Of a stretch of DNA of 64,000 nt, positions 11,623 through 24,370 are shown piece after piece; the stretch's first letter is position 1; every line of letters begins with the position of its first letter. Origin of the DNA: Solea solea (Eukaryota > Chordata > Actinopteri > Pleuronectiformes > Soleidae); the NCBI RefSeq assembly GCF_958295425.1, contig NC_081142.1, positions 15,191,821 to 15,255,820 on the forward strand. The letters run 5' to 3'. The notes under the pieces are model-generated. The model made no database searches. It saw only the letters and a program-made list of their open reading frames with translations, and was not told the origin of the DNA. The translations under genes and the position numbers were made by a program.

Positions 11623-14600
11623 TAAAAGTGGATCAAAGGATATTGGAGACCAATTCCCCTGCACAACCTGTGGCTAAACAACTGTCAGGCCCCAGTGTTT
11701 CATCTCAGGGTTAACAATGGCTAATCATAAGATGTTATTCATGTTATTTAAAGACATGTGACTTTTATTGTAGGAACTATACACACTATAGTGTGTATAC
11801 TATACTGATCACATACTCTTACATTACTATTACTATTGGTGTCTCTCCTGTCTTTTTTTTCCTCTTCTCTTCTGTTTTGTTCCAACCCCATTCAATGATG
11901 TTGTAAAGTCAGGGGACTTTTTTTTATGTCATGAGGTTGAATTTAAAAGAAAAATAACACAGCTAGAACAAAACAGAAACTAAAAGCACACTGATACCAT
12001 TGTTTCCCAGTGGAGTCCTCTTAATGCAGTATGTGGTGGAAGTTCTGTGTCTGTCAATGTCCTTCCATAGATGGAACTCAGTGGGGAATATTTTTAGAGA
12101 AACAAAACTAGAAAAACAGACTGACCCCCTGATGTACCCCTGACACCCATTTACCAGAGCCCCATGGAAAACCACATAGCCTCCTCCTCCTCCGCTTTTC
12201 CACTCCTGCAGCTGGAGAGTCATAATGTCACCCTGCTGATTTAATCCCCAGTCTAGGTCACATAAACACACAACACTGGCAAATCCAGCAGCAGAAGTTG
12301 AAGCTGATATCATTAGAACGTTTTAATCATCATTTATCCTGAAAGTGGCACCCAAAATAAAAACAGCAGTCAAAATAATAACACGCTGCAACTATGTTTG
12401 ACTTCGTATCAGGGAAAATAGTCTAAAATTGTGTTTTAACCTCACAGAGTGGTGACAAATACAGGTGGTGCACCACGAATTAGGGACAGAAAGTAGAACT
12501 AATCATGTTTATTCACTAATCATGCTCACCTTTTCCTCTCTGTTTAAATCATCTTAAAGCCAAATTATCTTAGCGCAGCTTAACACAACGTTCCATAGAG
12601 TTTGGCCGCAGAGCATCTGTCACGCATTACATTTTAACCACCGGGCCCCCGCCCCTTTTTTTTGCTCGTCAAATGTACAGAAAGACATAAAACTTTGCAA
12701 AACAACTGTGAGGGATTATGTAAGAAATCTCCGGCCTCACAATAGCAAGCAGACCAAGCAGTGGAGAGAAAGATTAAAGAAAAACGGTGCAAGATGGTCA
12801 TGCTCTTTTTTGAGAAAGAAGTGTTGAAATAAGTAGAGATGAGAACATTTGTGTTCTTTAAAGTTCTTTAAATACTCAAACAAAGTGAATTCAGCAGTTG
12901 TACAATGATCCCACTGGGCCGTGTCTATGGAGACGTCATGCGTTGTGTCATAAAACAGTGTCAGAAAATGTGAACGCCACTCTGTAAACTGTGTGAAATG
13001 GGTTCAGTGAACAAATGTGCATTGAAAGCGTTCATGCACAACAGGGAGAAGGTCAGTGAAAACTAATAAACTTGTGGATATGGAGGCCAAATATAGAACT
13101 TTGAAAACACAGCAGTACTCAGAAGGCACGGCAACTGATAAGGTAAAGCACGACAAATCTCATCTTTGATCAAAGAATTAGAAGTGAAAGAGAGAAGAAG
13201 GGGCAAGAATCTGGAGCGTGTTTGCTCTGTAGGTCTTTGTTTATCAGCCTGTTTGCACGTGTCATGAGGAGCCATGTGCAGGCTGACTCTCAACAACAAC
13301 GAGTGCCTGTACCTGTAACCAGTGAGGTGTACAGTATGAGTCCCTTCTGACACAGACCAGCTATTGTGAGACTTATCTGATCTGAAAAGGACAGAGTGAC
13401 TCTTGGGTGAAAGAAGGAGTGGAGACAAATGTACCAACTTGGTGAGCTGAGGTGAAAACTTTTACAGGTGAATGAGCTGAGAGAAGATCGGCCCTTCAAA
13501 CAAAACCATTAAGTCCTTCTGTAGGAAGAATACATGGTAAAACACAATAAGTAATACATGGTAAAACACAATAAGTAATACATGGTAAAACACAATAAGT
13601 AATACATGGTAAAACATAAATCACAGAAAAATCTAAGCTACACCTACACCTGTCACCGTCATTCTCTTTTTTCATTTTAGATTATTGTTGCATAATTGTG
13701 AGTAATAACATAACATGTTTATGTGCATATATGTTTTTCAAATGAAAACCGTCTCAAATAAATCTAAACCTCAGTATCTTGAAATTTAGTTTGATTGAAT
13801 GGATTGTAATGATTTTAATGCAGGAAATGTATATGATTAGTACAAATCTAATATAATTTAAACGATTTGTACTAATTACAAGTTACATGCATCATCAGGG
13901 AGCCTTAATCGAAAAGGCTGTAAGACGTGAAGCATACAAATCCGATAATAGGACATCTTGGAGTTTATAGACACAAATGGCCACAAAGCCACGCTGTGTT
14001 CAGTTCATCAGCAAGTAACGTACCATGTTGTCTGACCTACATAAACAACACCGTGTTGATACAGCTATGAAATCACACACAGTCAGTCAGTTGTACACAA
14101 AAGTCACACACAAAGATGTCATGCTGCACTTTGATGTGGTGTGACGCGATGGTGATCATAACACAATATGACCTCAGGTGACATAGACACACACAGGTAT
14201 TCTAATAAGCCACTGTGTTAGGGTATTGGAGAGGTTGTGATTCTGCAAACTACGGTGGCCCTGAAGACTCAACACGAATGGAACAAAGATGATGTGGTTT
14301 AGGCCTAAAATACATTTGTGACCTGCTGGCTCACTATGAACCATCCAGACCACTGAGATCATCTGGGTCAGGTTTGCTCCGTGTCCTCAAAAACAGGACT
14401 AAACATGGGGAAGATGCCTTCAGTTTTTATGCCTCAAAACCAGTTTGCCATTACGTTTGAATACAAATATATCATCATCCCTTCTGCACCTCAGCCATAA
14501 CTGCAACTTTTAGTTTCTTTTCATTTCTTTTTCCCCACTTTCTTTTACCTCTCTATTTAAATGGTTTTATTGTGTTTTAATATGCTTTTTATATCTTTAA

Positions 14601-14790
14601 TGCTGCTGCTGCTGCTGTATTTATCTTTGTCTTTGAAACACCTTGCTGTTGAAATGTGCTTTATGAATAAATGTGCCCTGCCGTTTTAATAACGTTTCAA
14701 TGCAAACATGAATGCACAACACAAGTGACACTTACATTGATACGTTGAAGAACATGCAATTAAAATACAGCATATGGAGCAACAAATGTG
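11623..14790. other. gene-free stretch
   Basis: No exon chain was recognised. Several 60-125 codon open frames on the minus strand (11,963-12,313; 13,063-13,499) have no splice partners or family resemblance. Confidence 0.4.
13529..13616 (+). repeat. 24-bp tandem repeat, ~3.7 copies
   Basis: Unit begins AATACATGGTAAAACACAAT and has period 24. Copies start at 13,529, 13,553, 13,577 and 13,601; the first three are identical and the last is partial. Such uniformity suggests recent slippage or unequal crossing over. Confidence 0.9.
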
Positions 14791-14795
14791 ACACA

Positions 14796-14796
14796 G

Positions 14797-14829
<33 letters not shown>

Positions 14830-14835
14830 CACACA
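14796..14835. repeat. (CA)n microsatellite
   Basis: CA repeat interrupted once by CG. A second GT-rich tract lies at about 14,924-14,941. Confidence 0.9.
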
Positions 14836-15360
14836 GGCTTCCTCTGTGCAGCACCAGCTGTGTTGGGGCTCCAGACATTTAAGCGTAATAACATATGGAG
14901 GATGTGCACGCATAACTCTTTCAGTGTGTGTGTGTGTGTGCACATACTGCAGTTCAGCGTGGCTCTTGGGCTGTTTGGAAAGTCTCACAGATTTTTATCT
15001 GAGGACATGTAGAGATCAGACTCTGGCAGAAAAACAAGAATAAAGACAATGATGTCAAAGCAAAGTACAGAATAAACTACACATACACTTACACTGTGTG
15101 TTTTTTGTTAAGAGTCAGTGTTCCCTCTACAAACAGAATCTAAAAACAACCTTTATCAAAGAATTATTAGTAGCCAATAAAGCACTGCATCTATAATATG
15201 GATATTCTCTCTGTGCCATTTTTTGGGGGCAGAATTATGAAGCTTCATAAGTCTTGCTCTGAATCACGTCATTTGAAAGCCATTTAAATTGCACATACAC
15301 ATATGCTTCCTTTGAGGTTGTCATACTTTCGATGCTTGCTTTCACTGTTGACCACAGATT

Positions 15361-15705
15361 ATCCATCCATCCATTTTCTTCCGCTTTATCCTCCACAGGA
15401 GGCGGGGTACACCCTGGACAGATCGCCAGTCCATCACAGGGCCACATATAGAGAAACAACCATTCAATCTCACATTTATGGTCAATCTAGAGTGTCCAAT
15501 TTACCTAATCTAATCCCTATATTGCATGTTTTTGGACTGTGGGAGGAAGCCAGAGAAGCCGGAGAAAACCCATGCACACACAGGGAGAATGCAACCTTCA
15601 TGCACAAAGGCCCTTGTTTCAACTGGGGCTCCAACCCTCTCAAATCTTCTTGGTGCAAAGGCAAGAGTGCTAACCACAACACCAACCGTGTGGCCACCAC
15701 AGATT
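15361..15705 (-). repeat. SINE family A, copy 4
   Basis: Near full-length reverse-strand copy. The + strand starts with (ATCC)n, the tail, followed by 'ACACCCTGGACAGATCGCC'. It ends near 'GAGTGCTAACCACAACACC', which is the complement of the tRNA-like head. The 162-codon + strand open frame over it is repeat-derived. Confidence 0.85.
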
Positions 15706-16233
15706 ATATTAGCCTTTGTCACAGCATATTATTGCTGTTGTACATTGTCATTTTTCTATTTGCATGGAGCACAAATTTGGCAATAAAATGATGTCTGTAA
15801 TTATCATACATGCATACATCAAACAATATTTAGCATCTATGAGACATATTAAGTTTTCTTAGGGCATTTCACAGCTGAAACAAAAGCCACAAAGTCAAAG
15901 AGCATCACTGAACTGACTGTGATCAAACTAATAACAGAGCTGTGACACTTTGCAAAGTACTGAACAAACTTGCTTTCAGCATCAACCTCAACAACAAAGA
16001 GGAAGTGGAACTAAAAGCTGTGTGTGTGTGTGTGTGTGTGCATGTGCGTGTGTGTGAGGACGCAGACAGCTGGGAACATCAGGCCCCACCCACTGCTCTC
16101 ATTGGCTGAGCTGTTGTCAAGTGCCTTTACGAAGGAGAGAAAGGAAAAACAAGTCGCCGTTCAGCCAATCAGGAGCAGCCAGATTTTCCCCTGACACACC
16201 ACAACATCTTATTTATGGTGACATCGCATGGCT
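15706..16233. other. gene-free stretch with CCAAT motifs
   Basis: No coding sequence recognised. Two opposed CCAAT-type motifs (ATTGG near 16,101 and CCAAT near 16,166) lie just before the foldback element at 16,234. They could be promoter-like, but no gene follows. A (GT)n tract is at 16,020-16,040. Confidence 0.35.
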
Positions 16234-16573
16234 CTTTAAACCGTCAACCGCAGAGCGAGTTTAAAGAGCCTGATGAGACACAACTTTACAAAAAAAAAAA
16301 AAAAATGTTCACAGGTGTGTGTCTTTGTGTCTCTCACTCTCTCTCTGTGTGTGTGTGCAGCTTTTGGCATAAACACTGACATTGTCAAGACCAGAAGTCC
16401 TCATGAAGACCAAAACTTGGTTCTAATGAGGAAGAACCTCATTTCTAAGGAACTTGTTAGGTTTAGTGTTAAGATTTGAACAGTGGTTAGGTTAAGTTTA
16501 GGGATAAGGGTTTGTTTAAGCTCTCCAGATGAAGGGAAATCAATGCAATGTCCTAAGGAGAACAGCTGCTACA

Positions 16574-16609
<36 letters not shown>

Positions 16610-17689
16610 TGTGTTTGTTTTTCAGTTATAGTTGCCCTGTAGCATATCTGGCTGCTTTTAAATGTCTATACATGTATCAAATAAGCTTGGTATGTGTTTG
16701 TTTGGGGCCCACAGCTGGAGAAGACCAATAAAAATTCCAAAAGGATTATTATTAGATTACTAGAAAAAGTTGAGAAGAGGACGGGGAAAAAATATGTTTC
16801 CCCGGTGAAACAAACACTGGTCGCTCTGGCCTGAATCTAAGAGTCTAAACTAACTAAACTGATGAAATGGTAAGGTGATGTTGATTTTCACGCTCAAACT
16901 GGTCAAACTGTTTTTTATGAGATTAGAACAGATTGCACAGTCTTACATCATGATATTGATGTAAGATTTGCTATCATCAGAGCACAGTGGCACAGACGAC
17001 TTCATTTACGGCAAAAAAACAGAAGAAGCTCCATTATTCCATTTACCCAAAACCCCTGCAGAGAATAACATTCACACAATGTCTTCTTTTTCCCACACAG
17101 AGAAGCTTATTATCATCACACAGCATAACATCAAAGCATCTCACTGCTGCTGCATCACCAAACAGGAACTGCCAAGAAAACTGTGTAAATATCGCCATCA
17201 AATGATCTGTACCTGTCACCTGTGCCATATCACGCTAGCCTCAGTCCACCGTGATCTGACTGAAACATTGTTATTATGTTCTATTCTAGTGTGTTTTATT
17301 AAACAGGTGGACATAAAAAATCAGCTGCACATGCTTACATGCTTACAAACCTACTGTGACGCACACTGTGCACTTGGTAGTATGTAGAAGACAAGTTTCC
17401 TGTGTTTCTCTGTTTCGGAGCATGTGACTGATCTGCTACTCGGTGTGACTGGACGCGCTCACTCGACTATACTGTTTATGTGAACTATGACTATGTGTTA
17501 ATAAATAGTATTATTATATATGTGGGTGTGTGTGTGTGTGACAGTGAAGAAAACAGCAGTGAGAGAGTCAGAAATGAGGTTCTTCCTCATGAGAACAAAG
17601 ACACACACACACACTTCTGAAAACTTTTTTTTTTATAAGTTGTGTCACATCAGGCCCTTTAAACGCACTCTGTGGTCGACGGTTTAAAG
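16234..17689. mobile_element. foldback-type element, inverted ends containing palindromes
   Basis: The first ~60 bases (CTTTAAACCGTCAACCGCAG onward) match, reversed and complemented, the last ~60 bases ending at 17,689. Both ends also share 'GCCTGATG', 'GACACAACTT' and an A-run. A further shared inner block, GAGGAAGAACCTCATTTCT, occurs at about 16,430 and, inverted, at about 17,575. Each end is itself a hairpin: at the left, arms GGCTCTTTAAAC and GTTTAAAGAGCC at 16,230-16,241 and 16,259-16,270. No transposase was recognised. The open frames inside have no family resemblance. Confidence 0.65.
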
Positions 17690-17989
17690 CAGGGCTGTCA
17701 AACTCATATTTAGTTCAGCAGCCACATATACAGTTTCAGCCATCAAGTGGGCCGGACCAGTCAAATAATAGCATAATAACTTAGGAAAGACCTACATTTG
17801 TCCCTTTGTTTTACCTTTTATGAAATATTATGCCTAAGTGTATCATTTACAAAGGCATGAAACATTTAGCCACAGGTATCTGGAACTGAAAAATATCATA
17901 TGGCATTTTCACAAATTCATCCTGGGCGCCGGATTGGGACCACTGATGGGCCGGTTCGGGACCGCGGGCCGTATGTTTGACACCCGTGG
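17690..17989. mobile_element. hAT-like miniature element, copy 1
   Basis: The ends CAGGGCTGTCAAACTCAT and GTATGTTTGACACCCGTG are imperfect inverted repeats. The interior has the 'GGGCCGG' and 'GCGGGCCGTATG' features of a teleost dispersed element. Two relatives lie at 20,024 and 30,927. It abuts the foldback element ending at 17,689. No coding capacity. Confidence 0.65.
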
Positions 17990-20023
17990 TTTCACAGAAC
18001 AGTCACTCTTGACAAGCCGTGAAACACAGCTAGCACAAGTAACGTCCACCACTTTAATCTCGTTTTCTCAAAGTGAATAAGGTTATTTTTGTTGCCAACA
18101 AAAACCTAACCCAGTTCCTTCCAAATTAATAAAATGTAGTCATGTTGTCACTCTTCTAAATGTCGGTGGGTTCAGACCCAAACACATGATAACACTTTTG
18201 TTTACCTGAAGTGACCCTAAAGAGTGTGGTGGGGGGCAGGTTTGCTGATGATATTTGTGCTCTAATGTGAGGAAACAGTGTCACATTTTCCTTTGCAGAC
18301 TCAAGAAAAGGCCTCAAACCAAAATAAGTGTCCTTGAATAAGTGGGAACTAATGGGAAGTTGGCCCAGCAACACCCTTCACAACAGGAAACGGCCTTGTA
18401 AACTTGGACACTCTCGGTAAACCTCCCTCTGAAGCTGAACACTTCTCACACTATCTGAGAATGAGTTTCTGCTGCAGTTTAAATACAAGCCTGTAGTCAC
18501 TTTGCTATAAAATCCAAAAACTCTAGGAGTAAAAAATAGAACCATAATGTTTAGGTTTAGAGGGATAATGATCACTTTCACATCATGTTACACATTTATA
18601 AGAATAAAATGAAAAGTTATCAGAGAATGAAACCTTTCTGGTCCAACACTGGTGCTCATTTAAGGCTGCAGCCAGGTCAGAAAATGACATTTAGTTTAGG
18701 GTCAGATATTACACAGTCATAACAGACAATGACAGGCCCTCATAAGTACACTAATCCTTGTACGTTTGCACATATGGAAGGAAGAAGTTGGAGGAAGGGG
18801 GGGGGGGTGCAGCTCCCAGCACTGGCTCATGCCGGTTCTTGCTGCTTCTCACTGGCCAGACGCCACAGTGAAGTCAGAGCGGCAGCTGATTTGGAGAGGA
18901 GGTCAGTTTGCGCCTCGGCTGCCCTTTGCAGCATCGAGGGCCTTGGCAGGAGCGTCCTCCGACATGCCAGACAGATATCTGCGCGCAGAGAATGCAGACC
19001 GATCCCTTCACCAGGAATCAGAGATACTTAGGACCATCACATGAGTATTTAGTGTCACACTCTCTGTATGCACGCATACACATACATTCACCACATGGCA
19101 TCTTTCTAATCACATCTACAATTGACTGTATGCACAGAGCATCATTTATAACCACTGAACTATAAGCCAGCTCCTTTACGTCCAGTCGGTTGTTGTTAAG
19201 GGGAAACTTGGACTTTTTAAGGTAATGTTAAATGTTAGTAGTGAGCCCGGCTTATTGAAAACTAGGAAAAGACGTGTAGTCATTTAAACTGTGACTACAT
19301 TCACACAACACAGGGAAGACAGGGTTGAAAGTTCAATAGACGTTTTGTGAGGAACAAAATGGAACAAAATTGCAAAACTGAAGAAAATAATCCTTCAAAT
19401 TAGATGTGTGCAGAACGTCTGTAGAAACTGATGTTATCCTCTCAGGCTTCGGGATCAGAGGTCAAACTGTTCATTTTGCCAATTCAAGAAAAAGAGCATG
19501 TTTTCACCAGGCAGATCATTCAGACAGCATACTCTATGGGCCTTGTTTTCTGTAGCTAGTATGGTGAAGTTTTACTAGAGAGTCTCTTTCTATGTTTGGC
19601 ATGTGAAAATAAGGAAAATGTTTCTGGCAGATGCAGTAACATTCATTTGCAGCTGGAGAGTTATGCAATGGAAAAACTCGGTGGTACCGCCTTGCCACTG
19701 TCCAGGTGGAAGTGATTTTCAGCTGTGGCAGAGAAAGTCTCACCAAGTGTGCTTGGACTAAAAAATGCACATTTTTCCAATCAGTGAGGGGGTGAGGATT
19801 TGGAGAGGAGACACTCTTCCAGGATTGAACTCTTTTACATTTCCACATATTTATATGTACATATTTTATATTTATTTTATACATATAAGCGGCAACATTT
19901 TGAAAGTTTTTCTCAAGGGCACCTTGACTGGGAGTGTTTGGTCTTAATAAATGTGCTATATATGTGCCACATTTGAATTTCGTTTAATTCTAAATAGTAG
20001 CGGCTGTACCATAAACTCAAGAC
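17990..20023. other. gene-free stretch with one GC-rich patch
   Basis: No exon chain was recognised. Around 18,800-19,020 a G-run is followed by a patch richer in GC and CpG than its surroundings and open in three + frames. It might be an unrecognised exon or promoter, but nothing identifies it. Confidence 0.4.
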
Positions 20024-20341
20024 CAGGCCTCTCAAATTCAAATGACCTGGGGGCCATTGAGTGTCTAGTTTGGTCAGTGGGGGGCGGGTCTAGAGGAAAA
20101 AAAAAGGTCCACATTTTTGAGAAAAAGACATCGAAATAATAATCTTTATGATGATATTTCACATAGTTTCAAAATAAAAGTGTTTTTATGATATGGAACT
20201 ATAAATAGTTTACAATATAAACATATTTGTAATGCAGGATGAATCTTTTAATAAAAAAAAACAACTTACAGGAACAAATTGATTTTGGGGCCAATTTGGG
20301 GGCCGCGTGTGGCCCACGGGCCACGAGTTTGACAATCACTG
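20024..20341. mobile_element. hAT-like miniature element, copy 2
   Basis: Begins CAGGCCTCTCAAATTCAA and ends CCACGAGTTTGACAATCACTG. It shares 'GGGGGCC' and 'GTGGCCC' blocks with the copies at 17,690 and 30,927. Diverged and non-coding. Confidence 0.6.
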
Positions 20342-23150
20342 AGAGCATAAAGTGACCACATCTCTCCAGGATCTCCAGTGTACCACATTCACAACACTCT
20401 GAAACTAGGATTTTTCTTTTGTTTAGTTATAAAAAATAAATTATAAAAAGGAACATTAACCTGCTTTAACAGTGAAATTAAAACATAAGATTCTGACATT
20501 TGTTTGTGCATATTCTCATTTGAATAGTCAGTCACAGATTTGCACAAATATTGGAAACACGCAGAGAATTTTCTTCACTACATTTCAGGTGTTGAACGGT
20601 CAGACATAACACCTTTGTGTTCTCTTGGTGCTGTGACTGATGTTGTCTGATGTTTGTACAGAAACACAGATCTGAACACAGCTGCCTTTGGTCATGAGTT
20701 ATAAACCCTGTGAAACCGCACAGAGTGGTCACTATCTCACACCGCAGTGGAGTGATAACTGCTCTGCGTGTAGTGTAGCTCCTGGCAGAGTTATGACCCC
20801 TGAGGTCAGGGGTCAGGAGTCAGGAGTCTGACCTCTAACCGTGTCATCCTCCCCTGCTTCAGATGGCTACTGAGGCTGTTGACCCGCATGTTCCTCTCTC
20901 CACACATCGAGTCTGTAACATGATTTGACTTCAATCACACATATTCCTCAGACAAAAGCAGGTCATTTGAAGTCGTTTTAACTCAAATTTAACTGAGAAA
21001 GAAAACACCTGGCACTTCTTGTTAGTGCGTGTGTTGTCTTTTGTTCTTTTCATGTTATTGTGTGTGTACACGGCGTGGCAGTGGATCAGTGATAGAGCGG
21101 CTTTCATCTGGAAGGCAGTGGGGTCTATTTCCCCAGGCTCTGCTAGTTTGCTGCAACAAGCAGCTTTGAGTGATCATCAAGACGAGAACAGTATTGTATA
21201 TAAATATACAGACCATTTATTGACCTAAGAGTCTTTACGTTTCCATAAAAAACGACAAAATGCCATTGTTCAGTAATTAAAGCTAGAGAAGTGAGGGCTT
21301 TCTGGTTATTCAGAAAATATTGTGATATTGTTGTTGTTGTTTTTGCTGCTCCTTTTTGCACCAACAGAAACATGCAATTATCAATACGTATAGTGACAAA
21401 AAAATTCAGCTAGCAAATTTGACTATTCGGACACACCCACAGTATTTCTCACAAACAGTTTTTTTAGAATAAAAGATGCCTCATCTAGTTTTTCTAATAA
21501 GAATAAAACTCTGATGTGAAAATTAAACCTAATTAAAGAATATTGGTCATATTTGGGATAAGCAAAAATGGCTGAACATAGTAACATTCATCTGAAACTT
21601 GTGTAAAATTGTGTTTACAGCTTTTTTTACAAAATGTAGACAGGGGCAAGTGCAGTGACTCCATGTTTGCGCCGGTGAGTGACGAGGACTAGTGTGTAGT
21701 GTGTATTAATAGCCAGTGTCTGATCTTCGGTGAAGACTACAGGCCAACATGTGCTGGTCTCAGAAAATAAGTTAAGTTTAGGTCTTGGCCGCAGGTTGAG
21801 CCCAGGAATAGTTTCAGTTCTCATGAGCTCTGTTGAACGACAGCTACATTAGACAGAGTGTGAGACACCGCTGCCTCTGACCACAGTGACACTGACACAC
21901 CGTTTTCAAGGTTATATATATATATATATATATACGACTGCTCCCTCTGACCACTAAAAAAAACAACGCAGAAAAACAGGTCACATTTCAGTCAAAAGAC
22001 AACTAAGGGTAGTCTAATAATCTGTGTCCACTTCCAAACCAATCAGTTAAGCATGTACAGTATGTTCGCCCTGCCCATTAACGAGCACATCGTCATCGTC
22101 TTCATCAGCTGCATCTTCTCCTGCTCTCATCATCCACAGTTATGACTGACTCAGCAGTTCTCCATTCATCATTTCACCAAGTGTTGCGTTTTTAAAGCAG
22201 AGCTGTTTTAAGCAATCCAATTCAATCCGATCTGTACATCGCATAAATACATAAAACATGATAAGACAGGATATGAAATAATGTAAACTAAAAGCATTAA
22301 AACACAAAAACAAAGTCAATAAACAATGCAATGACATATTGAATCTAATCATTATTTATTAAATATTATGAAAGAATACTGTATACATGTGCAACATTCT
22401 GATGTTAATAAAATGTGGGGTTTCCCCCAAATAGATCTGATTCTATATCACTTCCGCCGAATTCAATTTAAAGACGTTTTATTTTCTTTAGTCAAGTCAA
22501 CTTCATTTCCAGAGCACATTTAAAAACAACCAGTGTTGACCACAGTTATATAGGAACTGCCCCTCCCTATACATTTGAATAAACAAGACACACATCACGC
22601 AGCTTATGCAACAAGGCTAAAAGCAGATGTACTCCCTTGAAAGTGTCTCCACTCCGAGTCAACTTATTATAGTAACCACGTGTAGATGGACATCCTATAG
22701 CCACAAGTGGTTGCCCTCTGATGCAGCACTGGAACAAACTGTCTTCACCAAAGTTCTGCCTGATCGTCAGTGTTCCCAATCTGACTTTCTTGGGAAACCC
22801 ACTTATACAACGTGTGGGAACACAAGAAACACATGTTGCCCAAACTAGCTCACATGGCGGGATTAAAACAGCTCAATAATAAAAACCAACAGGAACACAG
22901 AGTACATTACTCAACTTGACAACCTAGAAATAAAAAAGACATTAAAAGGCCAGATTAAGATGACAGGTCCTGAGTTTCCAGCAGAGTTGCTGAGCTACCT
23001 CGTACTCTCTAGATCATCTTACACTTGTAAGGAATGTGGCTCCAAATTGTTCCTGGTGACGGAAAGCACATGACGAAGCGCAAAAAGAAAAAGTTGAGCC
23101 AGTCTGAGTCAGAGGAAAGATGAGAGGAGGACAGAGAGGGAGGGAGGTGA
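20342..23150. other. gene-free stretch
   Basis: A degraded SINE family B copy lies at about 21,070-21,215, with (TA)n at 21,914-21,935. No exon chain was recognised. Confidence 0.45.
21070..21215 (+). repeat. SINE family B, degraded copy
   Basis: Shares with the copies at 26,068, 27,170 and 42,876 the order of a tRNA-like head ('GTGATAGAGCGGCTTTC'), a middle 'GGCTCTGCTAG', and an end 'TATAAATATACAGACCATTT'. Confidence 0.5.
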
Positions 23151-23154
23151 GGAG

Positions 23155-23190
23155 GGGTATATAGCCCAGAGAGTCAGCCTAAACTGGTTC
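23155..23190 (+). promoter_or_regulatory. candidate TATA promoter
   Basis: GGGGTATATAGCCCAGAG is a good TATA-box context. It is preceded by purine-rich sequence and followed by a pyrimidine-rich leader of several hundred bases. About 430 bases downstream, a short segment after a CACAG acceptor reads ATG TGC TGC TGT ACA and then GTAAGTG, a strong splice donor. Whether a transcript starts here cannot be shown from sequence alone. Confidence 0.3.
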
Positions 23191-24150
23191 AGACCGGTTC
23201 CAGGCCTCTTACCCTTCTCCTCCTCCTCCTCTTGTCTTAGAAATCTCTCCCAGATTTTTTTGTATCTTCTGTTTTTCTTCCTCCCTTATTTCCTCCTCGG
23301 TTCTTTACCCCTTTTTCTCACTTCCTGTCCTCCCTTTTTCCCTTTTACCAATACATAGCAGCAAACCTAAACCACAGCACATCTACATAAGGAAAGAGTT
23401 CATGCATGGTTAGACTGACGTTTGAATGTCTAAAGACTTTTTTTTCATTGGCAGGTCTGTTTCTGACGGACAATCATGGAAAGGTCATGTGTCTCAGAGG
23501 CTTGGCAGTTGGACCGGGATTGAAATAGAAAAAGCAGAGACAGTCAAAAAGTGTTTTGCATGAGTAAAAAAAAAAATCTCCCACAGGAGTCTCCTGACAG
23601 AAGGATTATGTGCTGCTGTACAGTAAGTGTGATCATTTTGTAATATTATGGTAATGACATCTTAATTCTAATGCACTTTTCATTGCGATAAATACAATGG
23701 TAATGATGTGCTAATATGGAGATGAAATTACGTAAAATACAGGTAATAACTCGATAAAAAGAGAATTTCTCATCATATCATAAAGGAAATTCTTCCTCCC
23801 TTATGCCCCAAATAGATTTTGACTTTTGACTAAGCTATTACAAAATGATCATACTTTTACCAAGTTACCAAGTGTCCATCAAATATATATAGGTGAACTT
23901 AAGTTTAAATAAAACACTCTCTAGATGATTAGAGACGATGGCGGTGAGGACCAAACACTCTGACGTGAGGCGCGTCTGACGTCTCAGCAGAGATGGACGA
24001 CGTTGCGGACCCTCTCTTCTCCACTGAGCTGCAGCGTTTGTCACTCTGAGGAGGCCGCAGATGTGAACAGCGTTTGAATGAACGTTGTTTTCCTCTCCGG
24101 GGCTGACAGCCAAGAGGATTAGAGACGGTGAGCAGTGAGATCTATTCATA

Positions 24151-24370
24151 TTTCAATTCAATTCAATTTATTTGTATAGCGCCAAATCATAACATGTATT
24201 ATCTCAAGGCACTGTCCATAGACAACATCAAGGAGTGCAGAGAAAACCAATGAGCAAGCACTAGGCATCAGTGGAGAGAGAAAAACTCCCTTTTAACAGG
24301 AAGACATCTCTGACAGAACCAGACTCAGATGTGCAGACATCTGCCTCGACGGGTTGGGGTGAAAGAAAAA
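24151..24370 (+). repeat. teleost dispersed repeat
   Basis: Starts with (CAATT)n, then TTTATTTGTATAGCGCCAAA, and later 'GAGAAAAACTCCCTTTTAACAG'. This matches a repeat body I know as common in teleost genomes. No coding capacity. The 3' boundary is uncertain. Confidence 0.55.

Noticed and set aside
15303..15791. 162-codon + strand open frame
   Set aside because: It reads across a reverse-oriented SINE family A copy.
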